From contig RXOD01004723.1 of the NCBI GenBank assembly GCA_005223375.1, positions 1 through 18,823 on the forward strand: a DNA stretch of 18,823 bases. The letters are read 5' to 3'. The notes under the pieces were generated by a model, which worked only from the letters and a program-made list of their open reading frames with translations, ran no database searches and had not been told where the DNA came from. This DNA is from Amoebophrya sp. AT5.2 (taxonomy: Eukaryota; Sar; Dinophyceae; Syndiniales; Amoebophryaceae). A program made the position numbers and the translations under genes. Shown here piece by piece: positions 1 to 7,989 of the stretch (within the stretch, counting starts at the first letter, position 1; every line of letters starts with the position of its first letter).

Positions 1-443
1 GAAGCAAAAACAATTACCTACCTTGCCGTAATCTTCAATCTCGAATGCAAATAAGTAGTTTCTCGGCCAAAAATGCACCTAATTGCCAGGCTCGTCGTCC
101 ATGCAGCGACGAATAACGAAACTGGTCCCGAACATGGCGGCCTGGTGAAATGATAGAGGTAGCAGATCACTTGATCTCCACACGTGCACGAAATCGTTAT
201 CCGCAGTTGTACGCAAGATCGTTTATCAGTGTGCTGTAAGATCAAAGTAAGTGTGCTCTGAGAATCGGAATTCACCGCTGCAGATCTGAGATCTTCATCA
301 ACAGACCCGATCATTGATCTGCACCGGCTTGTGCTGTTGATCCGAGCATCTCGATCTCGGTTGTCGAAGTCGATCTGAACAGAATATATCCAATCTCGAG
401 TGTGCATGAAAAAAGTTTGCCCGCAGCGCAGCTTGTTCTTGCG
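1..443. other. Non-coding stretch downstream of the transporter gene
   Basis: No convincing gene is seen here. A 129-codon minus-strand open frame (18-407) exists, but its translation is rich in Cys, Ser, Thr and Arg, shows no recognisable domain, and sits in a stretch less G/C-rich than the genes. The region is rich in GATC/AGATCT words and holds small inverted repeats: AGATCA/TGATCT arms at 164-177, a 13-nt palindrome with a one-base centre at 282-294, and 8-nt arms at 279-286 and 316-323. It probably contains the 3' UTR of the transporter and the upstream region of the next gene beyond the left edge. Confidence 0.5.
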
Positions 444-2372
444 CTATCGGCGATATTGCTCGGGACTAAAGAAAACTGCCTTGACATTGACATAAGAGGC
501 CGCCACGAAGGTGGCTCCTCCGGTTAGAAGGACCAGTAGCTCCGCCGCTGTTGGATGAGCGGAGCCGCGCGTGCCCCAGCGGCACAATGCTGGGTAAATG
601 AACGCCAGCGGTACTCCGCAGAAGCTGCCACTCAAGCTGACAAAGTTCTCGAACTTGTCGTAGAGAGAATAGGCTATCAGCAAGAAGCAAACGCTCAACA
701 CCGAGCGAAACACAGCCTTCCTCGCCTTCACGTGCAAAGGCAAAAGGATTAAGTTCAAGTTCGCAGTGCGTTCCGGGTCGTTAAAGTCCGCATCACCAGC
801 AGCAGGGGAAGTGCCGTCCTCGGCGGGATGAGGTTGTCCACCCATGGGCGCGTAGAATAATCTTCTAGGGGGATCTGCGATTGCGCTGCTTTGCTGCTGC
901 GATTTCTCCTTCGACGGTACGAACAGGTACTCCTCCAGTATGCGTACTGCCGGGAGCATCTCAAACGGGTATGTGAACAAGATTCCCAAGCAATACAGAA
1001 CCGCAATCACGGTTGGGATCGCGTCGAAACTCGTCGCCATGATGCTTCGATTCCCACCACCTGCAGCACCGGCGCGCGCGTGATGGTGGTCCCCACCTTC
1101 CTCTCCATTTCGATTTCGGACGAGGTTTAGCAGCACGATGTCCTTTGTTTCCGCCCCAAAGGCCGCGTATCCAAGCACACCCGCGACGGCGAAAATCAGC
1201 GCCGTTAAAGAGACTCCAACGCGGACGACGGCGGGAAAATCCTCCCGGCGTTCCATCGCGTCGAAGGTCGGCAGAACACAGCAAATGCCCTCGAACGCGA
1301 AGCAGACCGTGCCCAGCGCAACCAGCGAGTTTTGCAAAGAAAAACTGCTGCTGAGGAGCAACAGCTGCTCATTCGGATCCGTCGGTGCCGAGGTTGACTT
1401 TTCGTTGGTGCCGCCAGAAGCAGGAGTAGGTTCCGTGCTGCCTTCCGTTTTCCACAGTATTTTCCCGACCGCATCTAGGTCCATGAGTTCCGTCACAAAA
1501 AGGAGCAACAACCCGCTTCCGATGCAAATGTTCGCGAGAAGCAGGAAGACACTTAACTTGCCGACGCTCCGAATCCAAGTGAGCGGTGTGACGAAACAGT
1601 AAATCGCCACGAACAGCGCCAAAACGGAAACGGTGGAGGACGTCGCCACTGGCGTCGAAGGCGACGTGGTGGCAGTATCCGTGGCTGGTGTGAACACAAA
1701 CGCCCGCAGCAGGTTTGTGGTGACGATGTAGTAGGTGACGTTAAGGGCGAACTGGCAGAGGCAAATCGATACGTTCACAAAACCGCAGCCAATCACTGCA
1801 CTGCCGACCGCTTTCCCAAACAGCGAACCGTACGAGCTGTTGCATGTTGTTCCAGCACCACAACTTGGAGCAATCTTATTTCGCGCCTCCACGAGCCAGA
1901 GGATGCAGACGATCGTCACTTGTGCGAACACCCCGACGAAGAGCAGGAAAACCAGGCAGCCCGCATTTTGACACGCGCGCGGCAAGTAGAGTACGCCAGG
2001 CCCCACGTTCGCCTTCAAGACACAAATAACTCCCTCGAAGAAGCTCAGCCTAGGCGCTCTCTCGATAGGCGGCTGGGGCTCAGGTGTGTGTTCTAGTTGC
2101 TGTTCGCCTCCTCCTTCTGCGTCCATTCCCGATGCGCGGACCCCACCATTGTGAAAAGGATCCTTGTCGTGCTGAGGAGCATTTCTTGTGGTCGACTGCG
2201 GCTCGCCTTCCTCGTCGTCTGAGCTCTGGCCGGCAAAACGTTCGAACATGTAGAGGGGAAAAGGCGAGGGCAACGTACCCCTTGACATCCTTGTTGGCTG
2301 AGGATTCCTCTGTTCCAGCAACGGAACTGCAAGTGCAATTACTTCTCTTTCGTTCGTGCTTTCCCGGTCCAT
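444..2372 (-). CDS. Amino acid/auxin permease (AAAP, SLC36/SLC38-like) membrane transporter
   Basis: A 642-residue multi-pass protein, probably moving neutral amino acids across the plasma membrane or an endolysosomal membrane, usually with protons or sodium. The first 105 residues are hydrophilic, proline- and acid-rich and presumably cytosolic. The family hallmark starts at residues 111-134 (FFEGVICVLKANVGPGVLYL, then PRACQ), the broken TM1 of AAAP carriers with its N-x-G-P-G turn. Further hydrophobic segments lie at about 139-162, 187-227, 247-268, 272-296, 344-368, 382-405, 451-473, 553-571, 578-597 and 610-630, which suits the usual 11 helices. The segment at 355-370 (VCFAFEGICCVLP) matches the family's second substrate-site helix. 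Loops at 300-340, 415-450 and 485-550 are longer than usual. The start is an ATG at 2372; the stop is TAG. Substrate cannot be read from the sequence. Confidence 0.88.
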   Translation of the reverse strand: MDRESTNEREVIALAVPLLEQRNPQPTRMSRGTLPSPFPLYMFERFAGQSSDDEEGEPQSTTRNAPQHDKDPFHNGGVRASGMDAEGGGEQQLEHTPEPQPPIERAPRLSFFEGVICVLKANVGPGVLYLPRACQNAGCLVFLLFVGVFAQVTIVCILWLVEARNKIAPSCGAGTTCNSSYGSLFGKAVGSAVIGCGFVNVSICLCQFALNVTYYIVTTNLLRAFVFTPATDTATTSPSTPVATSSTVSVLALFVAIYCFVTPLTWIRSVGKLSVFLLLANICIGSGLLLLFVTELMDLDAVGKILWKTEGSTEPTPASGGTNEKSTSAPTDPNEQLLLLSSSFSLQNSLVALGTVCFAFEGICCVLPTFDAMERREDFPAVVRVGVSLTALIFAVAGVLGYAAFGAETKDIVLLNLVRNRNGEEGGDHHHARAGAAGGGNRSIMATSFDAIPTVIAVLYCLGILFTYPFEMLPAVRILEEYLFVPSKEKSQQQSSAIADPPRRLFYAPMGGQPHPAEDGTSPAAGDADFNDPERTANLNLILLPLHVKARKAVFRSVLSVCFLLIAYSLYDKFENFVSLSGSFCGVPLAFIYPALCRWGTRGSAHPTAAELLVLLTGGATFVAASYVNVKAVFFSPEQYRR

Positions 2373-2625
2373 TTTTGGAATTTGTTCTACGCTACAAACA
2401 TACTACAGGACATCAAAAATTCATTTCTGTGCCTACTCTCGCTTTCTCAATTGAGAATGAGATAGGGACGAAGCGGGCTCTGTGTTTCGCGATGCTTCCA
2501 ACGATTCAAGACCTTCAAGAGGCAGCATTCTGAATCATCACCATGCATTGCCGGAAGTGGTCACGACCACCTTTGCTGCCGAAAATACTGGACACTCTGC
2601 TATTCGTAATCACAAGCTTCAAGCA
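2373..2625. other. Spacer between transporter and CCCH gene, with a 14-bp palindrome
   Basis: No gene is seen. This stretch should contain the 3' end of the CCCH transcript and the 5' UTR/trans-splice region of the transporter. It is more A/T-rich than the flanking coding regions. A perfect palindrome (TTCTCAATTGAGAA) lies at 2444-2457, with imperfect extension of its arms to about 2435-2466. Confidence 0.5.
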
Positions 2626-4773
2626 TTAGATGGTGTTCAGGTGCAGCCGACGGCCCCTGTCATCGGGGGCAACAGCTCCCGCCGGGCTCCCGCGAACGCG
2701 GTCCGCCCGAACGTGCAAGTGTGAGCACTTGTCTCCCCACTTGCAGTAGCCTCTGTTTTGGAAGAACGTGCAGGGCTTGGTTTTCCAGACACTCAGGTCG
2801 ATCCGCCGCTCCTCGACGCCGTGTGCAAACCAGCAGTGTTCCGCCAGGTAGGGGCATTCTCCTTTGGCAAAAGCGGTGCACAGGGACGTCTTTCTGAGGT
2901 CCGGCTGCTGGCGCAGTTCCGCCGTGCTGTGCGCGTACGGGCACTCGCGGCCGGCATTCGGGCAGCGTCCAGTGGTGGCAAACGTGCAGAGCCTTGTCTT
3001 CTTCAAACGTTCGTTTGGTTGTCGAGCAGGTGCAGTTGTAGCTTGCTTCTGCTCTTCAGCCGGTTCCGGAATGGAGAAACAAGAAGGACGAGGTGGTCCT
3101 TGACTACGACCACCTTGTCGGCCGATTAACGTGGACGAAGACGAACTGGACTTGTTCCATGATTTCGATTTTCTGTTCGGGGGCGACGAGGACGAGGTCG
3201 TAGATGTAGTTGTCTTCATTTCTAACGCCGAAGGAAGCGCCCACTGTGCCTGCGCGGGTTGCGGTACAGACGGTGACGGAGCGGGCGCGCTACTACTTTG
3301 CGTTTGCCCAGCAAGAAGATTATCTCGCTGCTCGTCAGGAGAGCCGTCGTAGAGCTCGCGGTTGAAGTGTCTAAACAATCGCCCCCTCCGGGGGCCATTG
3401 CCCTCGCCTTCGGCTTCCTTTTCCACGACCGCCTGACGCTCGTGTTCGCACCCATCGGTGAGAAGGATCCGCTGTGTTTCCTCGACAGGCTCGCAAGAAT
3501 CCAGCGGACAGGTACAACATTCCTGTGCTCCTTCAACTTCTTCCGCACGATCTACTTCCACGGGAGCCGGGCGCACATAGCGCGGAGATGCCCACGGGTC
3601 TTCGTTGTTCGCCTGAGCATGAGAAATACTCTGGCCACTAACACGGTCGAATTCGGCCCAGCAGCTTTCTATCCGCGCTGGCTCGTCGTGAGCGAAAAAC
3701 TTGAACGTCTCGTTCTCGTCTCTAGGACCTGCACCTCCTGCCGGCGGGAGATACAGCTGCTTCGGCGAAACGCCGAAGGCGAGGCGATGCGCGTCCTCCG
3801 ATTGCGACCCGTCGAGCACTTTCTGATGAGAGAGCGCCACGGAACGGCTAAACTCCTGCCAGGTAGCCCCCGGCGGAATGGGCCCGGGTGCTGGCAACAA
3901 ACCACGGAGTCCGCACCCAGGCCCTGTGTCAGGCGGCGCGACCATGGGAAGGTCTAGGTAGCACGGCTCCTGGCCAATGTCGGCACATGCGGTCGGTAAG
4001 AGCGGTGAGGAGGGCGCTTCTGATGATGCTGATTTCGGTTTCGGTTCACAAAATCTCGCCGGTGACGTGGCAGGAACGGAGGTCGACGTCGAGGCGAGGC
4101 TCATAGCAATCGAGAGGACACGAGGGAATTGCCCCTTCGCAGTATCGCTATCAACGTCACCTTCTGCTATATTCAGCGACGTCGAAAGGCGCACTATTCT
4201 TTTCTCCTCGGCTGGGTCTGTGGAATGTCGTTGTAGCTCGTTGCTGTCTACTGGGCCTGGCGAACGGGGCGAGTGTCGTGGCGGATTCGGGGTTTCTCCT
4301 TGGTGCAGTTGTTTCGCAATGGAATCCTTGAGATTGAAAAGCGCTTGCTTGTCCCACGCTTGAAATGAGTGCTGCTGCTGGTGTTCGGAGCTTGGCGTGA
4401 AATCCTCAGATATTGCTTGCTCTTCCGGTGCCCAGAAAATCTTGTTGTTGCCCCTCTTGTTGGACGGTTGTCGTCCTGGTCCTCGGGTCCCGGATAGATT
4501 CAACGCACCCTTCCAGCCCCCGCGAGCGGTCTTCGGCAAGCGACGCGGCTTCTCCGGGGCAGTATTGTTCTCCCGTGCGTCGGGAATTGGCGAGGGCGCA
4601 AGAAAAAACGAACCTCGAGATGAACTCCCCGAAGCACCACTCGCCGAAGCACCAGTTGAGCAGCTTCCCGCGCGCGCTGCGGACACAAGATTTTTCGGCA
4701 CCTCTGTCCACCTCCACATCACCGATCCCACCATCGCAACAAAATTGACGTGCATTCTCCCAGAGAGAGACAT
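2626..4773 (-). CDS. Protein with three C-terminal CCCH zinc fingers, probable RNA-binding regulator
   Basis: A 715-residue protein whose first 590 residues are low-complexity and probably disordered (Ser, Pro, Ala, Gly, Gln and Glu runs). Three CCCH fingers follow in tandem: C596-C604-C611-H615 (C-x7-C-x6-C-x3-H), C632-C640-C647-H651 (same spacing), and C668-C677-C683-H687 (C-x8-C-x5-C-x3-H). Each is preceded by a K/R-T-x-L/P-C lead-in typical of RNA-binding CCCH fingers, and aromatic residues sit in or near each finger (W648, F670, W679). Such proteins usually bind single-stranded mRNA or take part in 3'-end processing, mRNA stability or translation, which matters where trans-splicing limits transcriptional control. 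ATGs at codons 1, 7 and 14 are possible starts; the first is used here. The stop is TAA. The role is inferred from the fingers alone. Confidence 0.88.
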   Translation of the reverse strand: MSLSGRMHVNFVAMVGSVMWRWTEVPKNLVSAARAGSCSTGASASGASGSSSRGSFFLAPSPIPDARENNTAPEKPRRLPKTARGGWKGALNLSGTRGPGRQPSNKRGNNKIFWAPEEQAISEDFTPSSEHQQQHSFQAWDKQALFNLKDSIAKQLHQGETPNPPRHSPRSPGPVDSNELQRHSTDPAEEKRIVRLSTSLNIAEGDVDSDTAKGQFPRVLSIAMSLASTSTSVPATSPARFCEPKPKSASSEAPSSPLLPTACADIGQEPCYLDLPMVAPPDTGPGCGLRGLLPAPGPIPPGATWQEFSRSVALSHQKVLDGSQSEDAHRLAFGVSPKQLYLPPAGGAGPRDENETFKFFAHDEPARIESCWAEFDRVSGQSISHAQANNEDPWASPRYVRPAPVEVDRAEEVEGAQECCTCPLDSCEPVEETQRILLTDGCEHERQAVVEKEAEGEGNGPRRGRLFRHFNRELYDGSPDEQRDNLLAGQTQSSSAPAPSPSVPQPAQAQWALPSALEMKTTTSTTSSSSPPNRKSKSWNKSSSSSSTLIGRQGGRSQGPPRPSCFSIPEPAEEQKQATTAPARQPNERLKKTRLCTFATTGRCPNAGRECPYAHSTAELRQQPDLRKTSLCTAFAKGECPYLAEHCWFAHGVEERRIDLSVWKTKPCTFFQNRGYCKWGDKCSHLHVRADRVRGSPAGAVAPDDRGRRLHLNTI

Positions 4774-5390
4774 GCTGGCACTTGCAAGCGCAAGTAGGCG
4801 GGCACTCCTCGATAAAAACAGTAGGCGAAAAAGAATCTAAAACGCAAACTCAATGATTTAATGTATGAATGTGCAAGGAAGCTGCTGGCAAGTACTTGCA
4901 CGCGAGATGCTTTGGATGGTTGTCAGAGGGCCGACGCCGACTTGCTACAGGCCAGACGAAGAGAGACAAATAAGGTACCGTAGAGGACTGGGACGTATAT
5001 TTATATGAGATCGATGAACCAACATCAAGCCTAAACCTACCTACCAATCTGAAGACGACGACGCCAGGAAAAAATCGATATAAAAAATCCGATTCGATCA
5101 CTAAGGGAATCGAATCGTCGACTGAGTTCGTTGATCAAGGAGCTGCACTTGCACATTTGACCGGCGTCGAGCGCAAGATCTTACTCGTGGGGAGAGCGCT
5201 ACACCTACGTTCATTCTGGAAAAGATCCAACGAACCGTCAATGTAGCTCTATCTGCGTGCTCTTCCCCCGAACGTATTTGTCAACAGCATGGACACGAAC
5301 TTGGGACGGCAAGATCAGAAAAAAATATGAAATTTGGCCGAGGCGGCTCGATAGAGTTCGTGCGCCAGGCGGGCTTGTGGCACCGCGCCA
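4774..5390. other. 617-bp spacer between the CCCH gene and the helical protein gene
   Basis: No gene is seen. The stretch is A/T-rich compared with the genes. On the minus strand, a pyrimidine-rich run followed by AG lies about 30-70 bases ahead of the CCCH start codon (around 4803-4840) and could be a trans-splice acceptor. Inverted repeats are present: a 12-bp palindrome at 4888-4899, and 9-bp perfect arms at 5090-5098 and 5109-5117 around a 10-nt loop. Confidence 0.45.
5090..5117. repeat. Inverted repeat, 9-bp perfect arms
   Basis: The arms CGATTCGAT (5090-5098) and ATCGAATCG (5109-5117) are exact reverse complements around a 10-nt loop. The element lies in the spacer between two minus-strand genes, downstream of the 5391-6731 gene and upstream of the CCCH gene. 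It could be a 3'-UTR hairpin or a DNA site; nothing identifies it further. Confidence 0.6.
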
Positions 5391-6731
5391 TCAACAGAGA
5401 TCTGATGTTTGCATTCCAATATGGCTCCTGTGGAGGCCCCTGAAGCTTTCTTCCATTTCCGCGGCGGCCAGCGCTGTTTTCGCGAGGTCTCGCGGCACAA
5501 TCTTCGTCCCGCTTGTCTGCGCTTTCGCAAGTTGGAGCACGCGACGAATGGTCCCCTGGAACAACGTCACACGTGGACTGTCGCCGTCGCTAACGAAATC
5601 CTGTCGTAGCACAACGTCGGGAAGAAGCACCGCGGACGCCCGCAGCACGTCGGGCACGTCCATGGCCTTCGCGCCGCGAATCGCTTTTTCGTTTGCAAGG
5701 ACAGGGAACCAGACCGCTGCCAGCATCTCACTCTGAGCGTGTTGCAAGCGATCATTCTGTTGGTCGCTCGATGCATCCATCGCGAAGCGGACTCCGAGAA
5801 CGCTCTTGCACAGGTCCGCCAGATCCCGAAAGGAAAAGGAAAGCGGGAAGTAACTCCTGCTTTCGATGTACCGGCGGGCGGCTTCGCAGAACTCAACGTC
5901 GCAGTACTGCAACTGCGAACACGCCCCGACGATTTGAACTAGTTCCCCAGGCTTCAATGGTTGGTGGTCGACCAGTTCCCCAGCTTCGCGTTGGTGGGCG
6001 ACCCGTAAACGGTCCGCAACCAGTGGGCGCAGCACCGCCTTTCTTTCTTGCGCCTCGCCCTCGTCTGCGGCGTCCTCCGCATTCACCGCATCTAAGTCTT
6101 CCAGCTCATCGCTTTTCGCGAAACTGTAGAGCGTCATCACAAGAACGTCTGTCGGTATCGTCGCGATGTGCGGAGCGAAATCTGCAGAAATGCGCTCGTG
6201 CAAGCGTGTCAACCACGGGCGAGCTTCGAGCCGCAGTAACGACGCCGGCGTCGACGCGCGAACGGGAAGATCGAGATCTTCATCGAGTTGCGGAGTCTGA
6301 GTCTCAAAGTAAGCGCTTCCGCATTCGTCCGCGCCGCAGTTCCGCAAAGCCTGATTTGCCTTCGCAAGCGAGTTCGCGACTGTCGCCAGCTGCCGCAGCG
6401 TCAGGAAATGATCTTCTGCTTTTCTCGCACGGCCGCCTGCCCCTTCCGCTTGGATCGAGAGGTGGAACTTCCCTTCGTAAAACTCCCGCCACCGGTCCTC
6501 GATAGCGCCCAGTGCCCGCTGCAGCCCGGCGTGCAGTGTGAGCGCCTTTTCATACTTGTGCTCTGCAGTGTCGCGAAGGGTCCGCGTCTGCTCGTAAAGC
6601 GAACGGACGAGAGCGGCGGGCGTCGTGGTCTGCCGCGGCTCCGCACCCTTTGCGACCGCTGGCCGGGCGACACGACGGAAGGTCAACCTGCGCACGAGGG
6701 GTCGGGCCGCTCCCCCCGGGGCGGGGCGCAT
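5391..6731 (-). CDS. Putative mitochondrion-targeted helical-repeat protein (FASTK/heptatricopeptide-like), function unassigned
   Basis: A 446-residue protein. The first 30 residues are rich in Arg, Ala, Val and Pro, with no acidic residue until E31, which looks like a mitochondrial presequence. The rest is strongly helical. Segments such as L-V-x-I-V-G-A-C-S-Q-L-Q-Y followed by F-C-E-A-A-R-R-Y-I, and D-V-L-V-M-T-L-Y-S-F-A-K, have the cadence of FAST-kinase-like or heptatricopeptide repeats, which in alveolates and plants mostly serve organellar RNA processing and rRNA assembly. No RAP domain follows in the frame, which ends at a TGA, so either the domain is absent or the C-terminus lies in another exon. 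ATG at 6731 is the first in-frame start. The family call rests on pattern only; an unrelated helical mitochondrial protein is quite possible. Confidence 0.6.
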   Translation of the reverse strand: MRPAPGGAARPLVRRLTFRRVARPAVAKGAEPRQTTTPAALVRSLYEQTRTLRDTAEHKYEKALTLHAGLQRALGAIEDRWREFYEGKFHLSIQAEGAGGRARKAEDHFLTLRQLATVANSLAKANQALRNCGADECGSAYFETQTPQLDEDLDLPVRASTPASLLRLEARPWLTRLHERISADFAPHIATIPTDVLVMTLYSFAKSDELEDLDAVNAEDAADEGEAQERKAVLRPLVADRLRVAHQREAGELVDHQPLKPGELVQIVGACSQLQYCDVEFCEAARRYIESRSYFPLSFSFRDLADLCKSVLGVRFAMDASSDQQNDRLQHAQSEMLAAVWFPVLANEKAIRGAKAMDVPDVLRASAVLLPDVVLRQDFVSDGDSPRVTLFQGTIRRVLQLAKAQTSGTKIVPRDLAKTALAAAEMEESFRGLHRSHIGMQTSDLC

Positions 6732-7066
6732 TGAATCTAGTCCTTCCCGAGCGATGCAGTTGCAGCCGCAGAGTTTCTATTTGGGGAGCCATCAGCTATG
6801 TGCTAGTTCTCACACTCACTACGAGTCGACTACTTCCAGAGCAGACGCAGAGCCGCGACGACGAGCAGCAGTTAGTAGCTAGGAGCACACAAAACGAAAA
6901 AGAGAAAGACCTTCGATGGAGGAGCGAGGATCAAGTTCCTCCGTCACGAAAACATATATCGTCCGCGTCTTTTTCTCTTCCAAGCTCCTGCGTCGTACAA
7001 ATATAGCGGACCACGCGCCCGAGCCCGTTCAAGATGAACAATCGATCACCCAAATCGATCATCCAT

Positions 7067-7082
7067 CTCTTCGCGAGAAGAG
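7067..7082. repeat. Small hairpin, 6-bp stem with GCGA loop
   Basis: CTCTTC (7067-7072) and GAAGAG (7077-7082) are reverse complements around GCGA. Read as plus-strand RNA this is a GNRA-class tetraloop. The octamer ATCGATCA is repeated just upstream at 7041 and 7054. It lies about 120 bases before the larger hairpin cluster. Confidence 0.5.
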
Positions 7083-7201
7083 CTACTCGCGCTCCTCAGA
7101 CTGACACAATGCATGATGGAGGCGTAGACAGCTTTTTCGTTTTCACAGATGATTACATGGATGCTGATGACTGTTCTTGTAGAGATTGTTTCTCGAAAAT
7201 T

Positions 7202-7349
7202 CCGGCGATGTCTGCAGGAGCCTCGTCTATCGAGCTCCTGCAGCCGGCACACCAGTCACAGAATTGCAGTCTTTGTGATGACGAATCTTTCTCGTCAAAT
7301 CGGATGCAGGGTCATCGAGTCTCGATGACCCTGCAGCGGTCTCGGAGAC
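7202..7349. repeat. Cluster of four consecutive inverted repeats, possible structured RNA or DNA element
   Basis: Four self-complementary units follow one another. Unit 1: CTGCAGGAGC (7212-7221) with GCTCCTGCAG (7234-7243), flanked by CCGG at 7202-7205 and 7244-7247, which can pair across a 6-nt bulge. Unit 2: TGACGA (7279-7284) with TCGTCA (7292-7297). Unit 3: TGCAGGGTCATCGAG (7305-7319) with its exact complement (7321-7335) around a single T. Unit 4: GTCTC (7339-7343) with GAGAC (7345-7349) around a single G. Units 1 and 3 share the CTGCAG/TGCAGG words. A T-run follows at about 7372. Whether it is transcribed, and from which strand, cannot be told. Confidence 0.6.
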
Positions 7350-7675
7350 AGCGGATAAAAATAAAAGCTTGGTTTTGGAACTGATTTCGATCGAACCTTT
7401 GGCGAACGGACCATCATAGCAAGTAGTGTAACATCGAAACTGTCCCGATCTCCAGCTGCATCTTCATGAGAGACTCACTTCATCGCCATGATCCTGTACG
7501 CTATTTTTTAGTCTGATGCCATAGCGTTGGCAGCTTTCGCACACGACATCAGTAACAAACTGTAACTGTAACTGGAGGATGATGTACAGATTGATAGATA
7601 AAAGTTGCGGCATCCTGGTCGATGCTCGAAGCACCCCCTTTACGTTAAGTACGTGTTTGTCCCATCATGCACCAA

Positions 7676-7702
7676 AGCGAGCATTCTCGAAGAATCCTCG
7701 CT
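7676..7702. repeat. Imperfect hairpin, 6+5 bp stem
   Basis: AGCGAG (7676-7681) pairs with CTCGCT (7697-7702) and ATTCT (7683-7687) with AGAAT (7691-7695), separated by one C/C mismatch and closed by a CGA loop. A separate 12-bp palindrome (ACAAAGCTTTGT) lies 20 bases further at 7722-7733. Both are in the gene-free spacer. Confidence 0.5.
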
Positions 7703-7989
7703 ATGACTCATTTCTTGCAAAACAAAGCTTTGTATCTGATCTGTTACGTCGTACTGATACTGTGATGAAGTCGAAAAAACAATACAACTGCGAAGTCGAA
7801 AGTACTTTTACGTCTACGTGGCTGAATTGCTTTAAGTACGCGACATCCCCCAAAACTTACGCTTCCGGGAGTTCTTTTCAACGGGAATCCGTCCACTTCG
7901 TGGCGCGTTGTCCACCCCTTCCCGAGAAAAAATGACAATGAGCATAAGTTAGTAGTAAACCGCTGGCACGGGCACCGGCAGAAGTTCTT

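Larger units (their letters stand above)
6732..7989. other. 1.26-kb spacer without a supported protein gene, rich in inverted repeats
   Basis: The longest gene-free stretch here, less G/C-rich than its neighbours. Two plus-strand open frames of 116 and 118 codons (7034-7384 and 7579-7935) begin with ATG but show no domain, oppose the direction of every other gene, and one overlaps the hairpin cluster, so I do not call them. The stretch holds a chain of inverted repeats at 7067-7082, 7202-7247, 7279-7297, 7305-7335 and 7339-7349, a further bulged hairpin at 7676-7702 and a 12-bp palindrome at 7722-7733. It must also include the 3' UTR of the gene ending at 7990 and the upstream region of the gene starting at 6731. 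Confidence 0.5.

Noticed and set aside
18..407. Minus-strand open frame of 129 codons at the left end
   Set aside because: Composition unlike the genes, no domain, and it lies where the transporter's 3' UTR is expected.
5090..5117. tRNA B-box look-alike (minus strand GATTCGATTCC)
   Set aside because: The bases flanking the loop do not form a T stem, and no A box or acceptor stem lies at the right distance. The match is explained by the inverted repeat.
7034..7384. Plus-strand open frame of 116 codons with Cys pairs
   Set aside because: It opposes every other gene, shows no domain, and overlaps the inverted-repeat cluster, which explains its odd composition. Transcript data would be needed to revive it.
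7381..7440. Possible minus-strand tRNA around GGTTCGATCG
   Set aside because: No T stem, A box or acceptor stem can be formed; the core is a palindromic TTCGATCGAA.
7579..7935. Plus-strand open frame of 118 codons beginning with two ATGs
   Set aside because: No recognisable family, low third-position G/C compared with real genes here, and wrong orientation.
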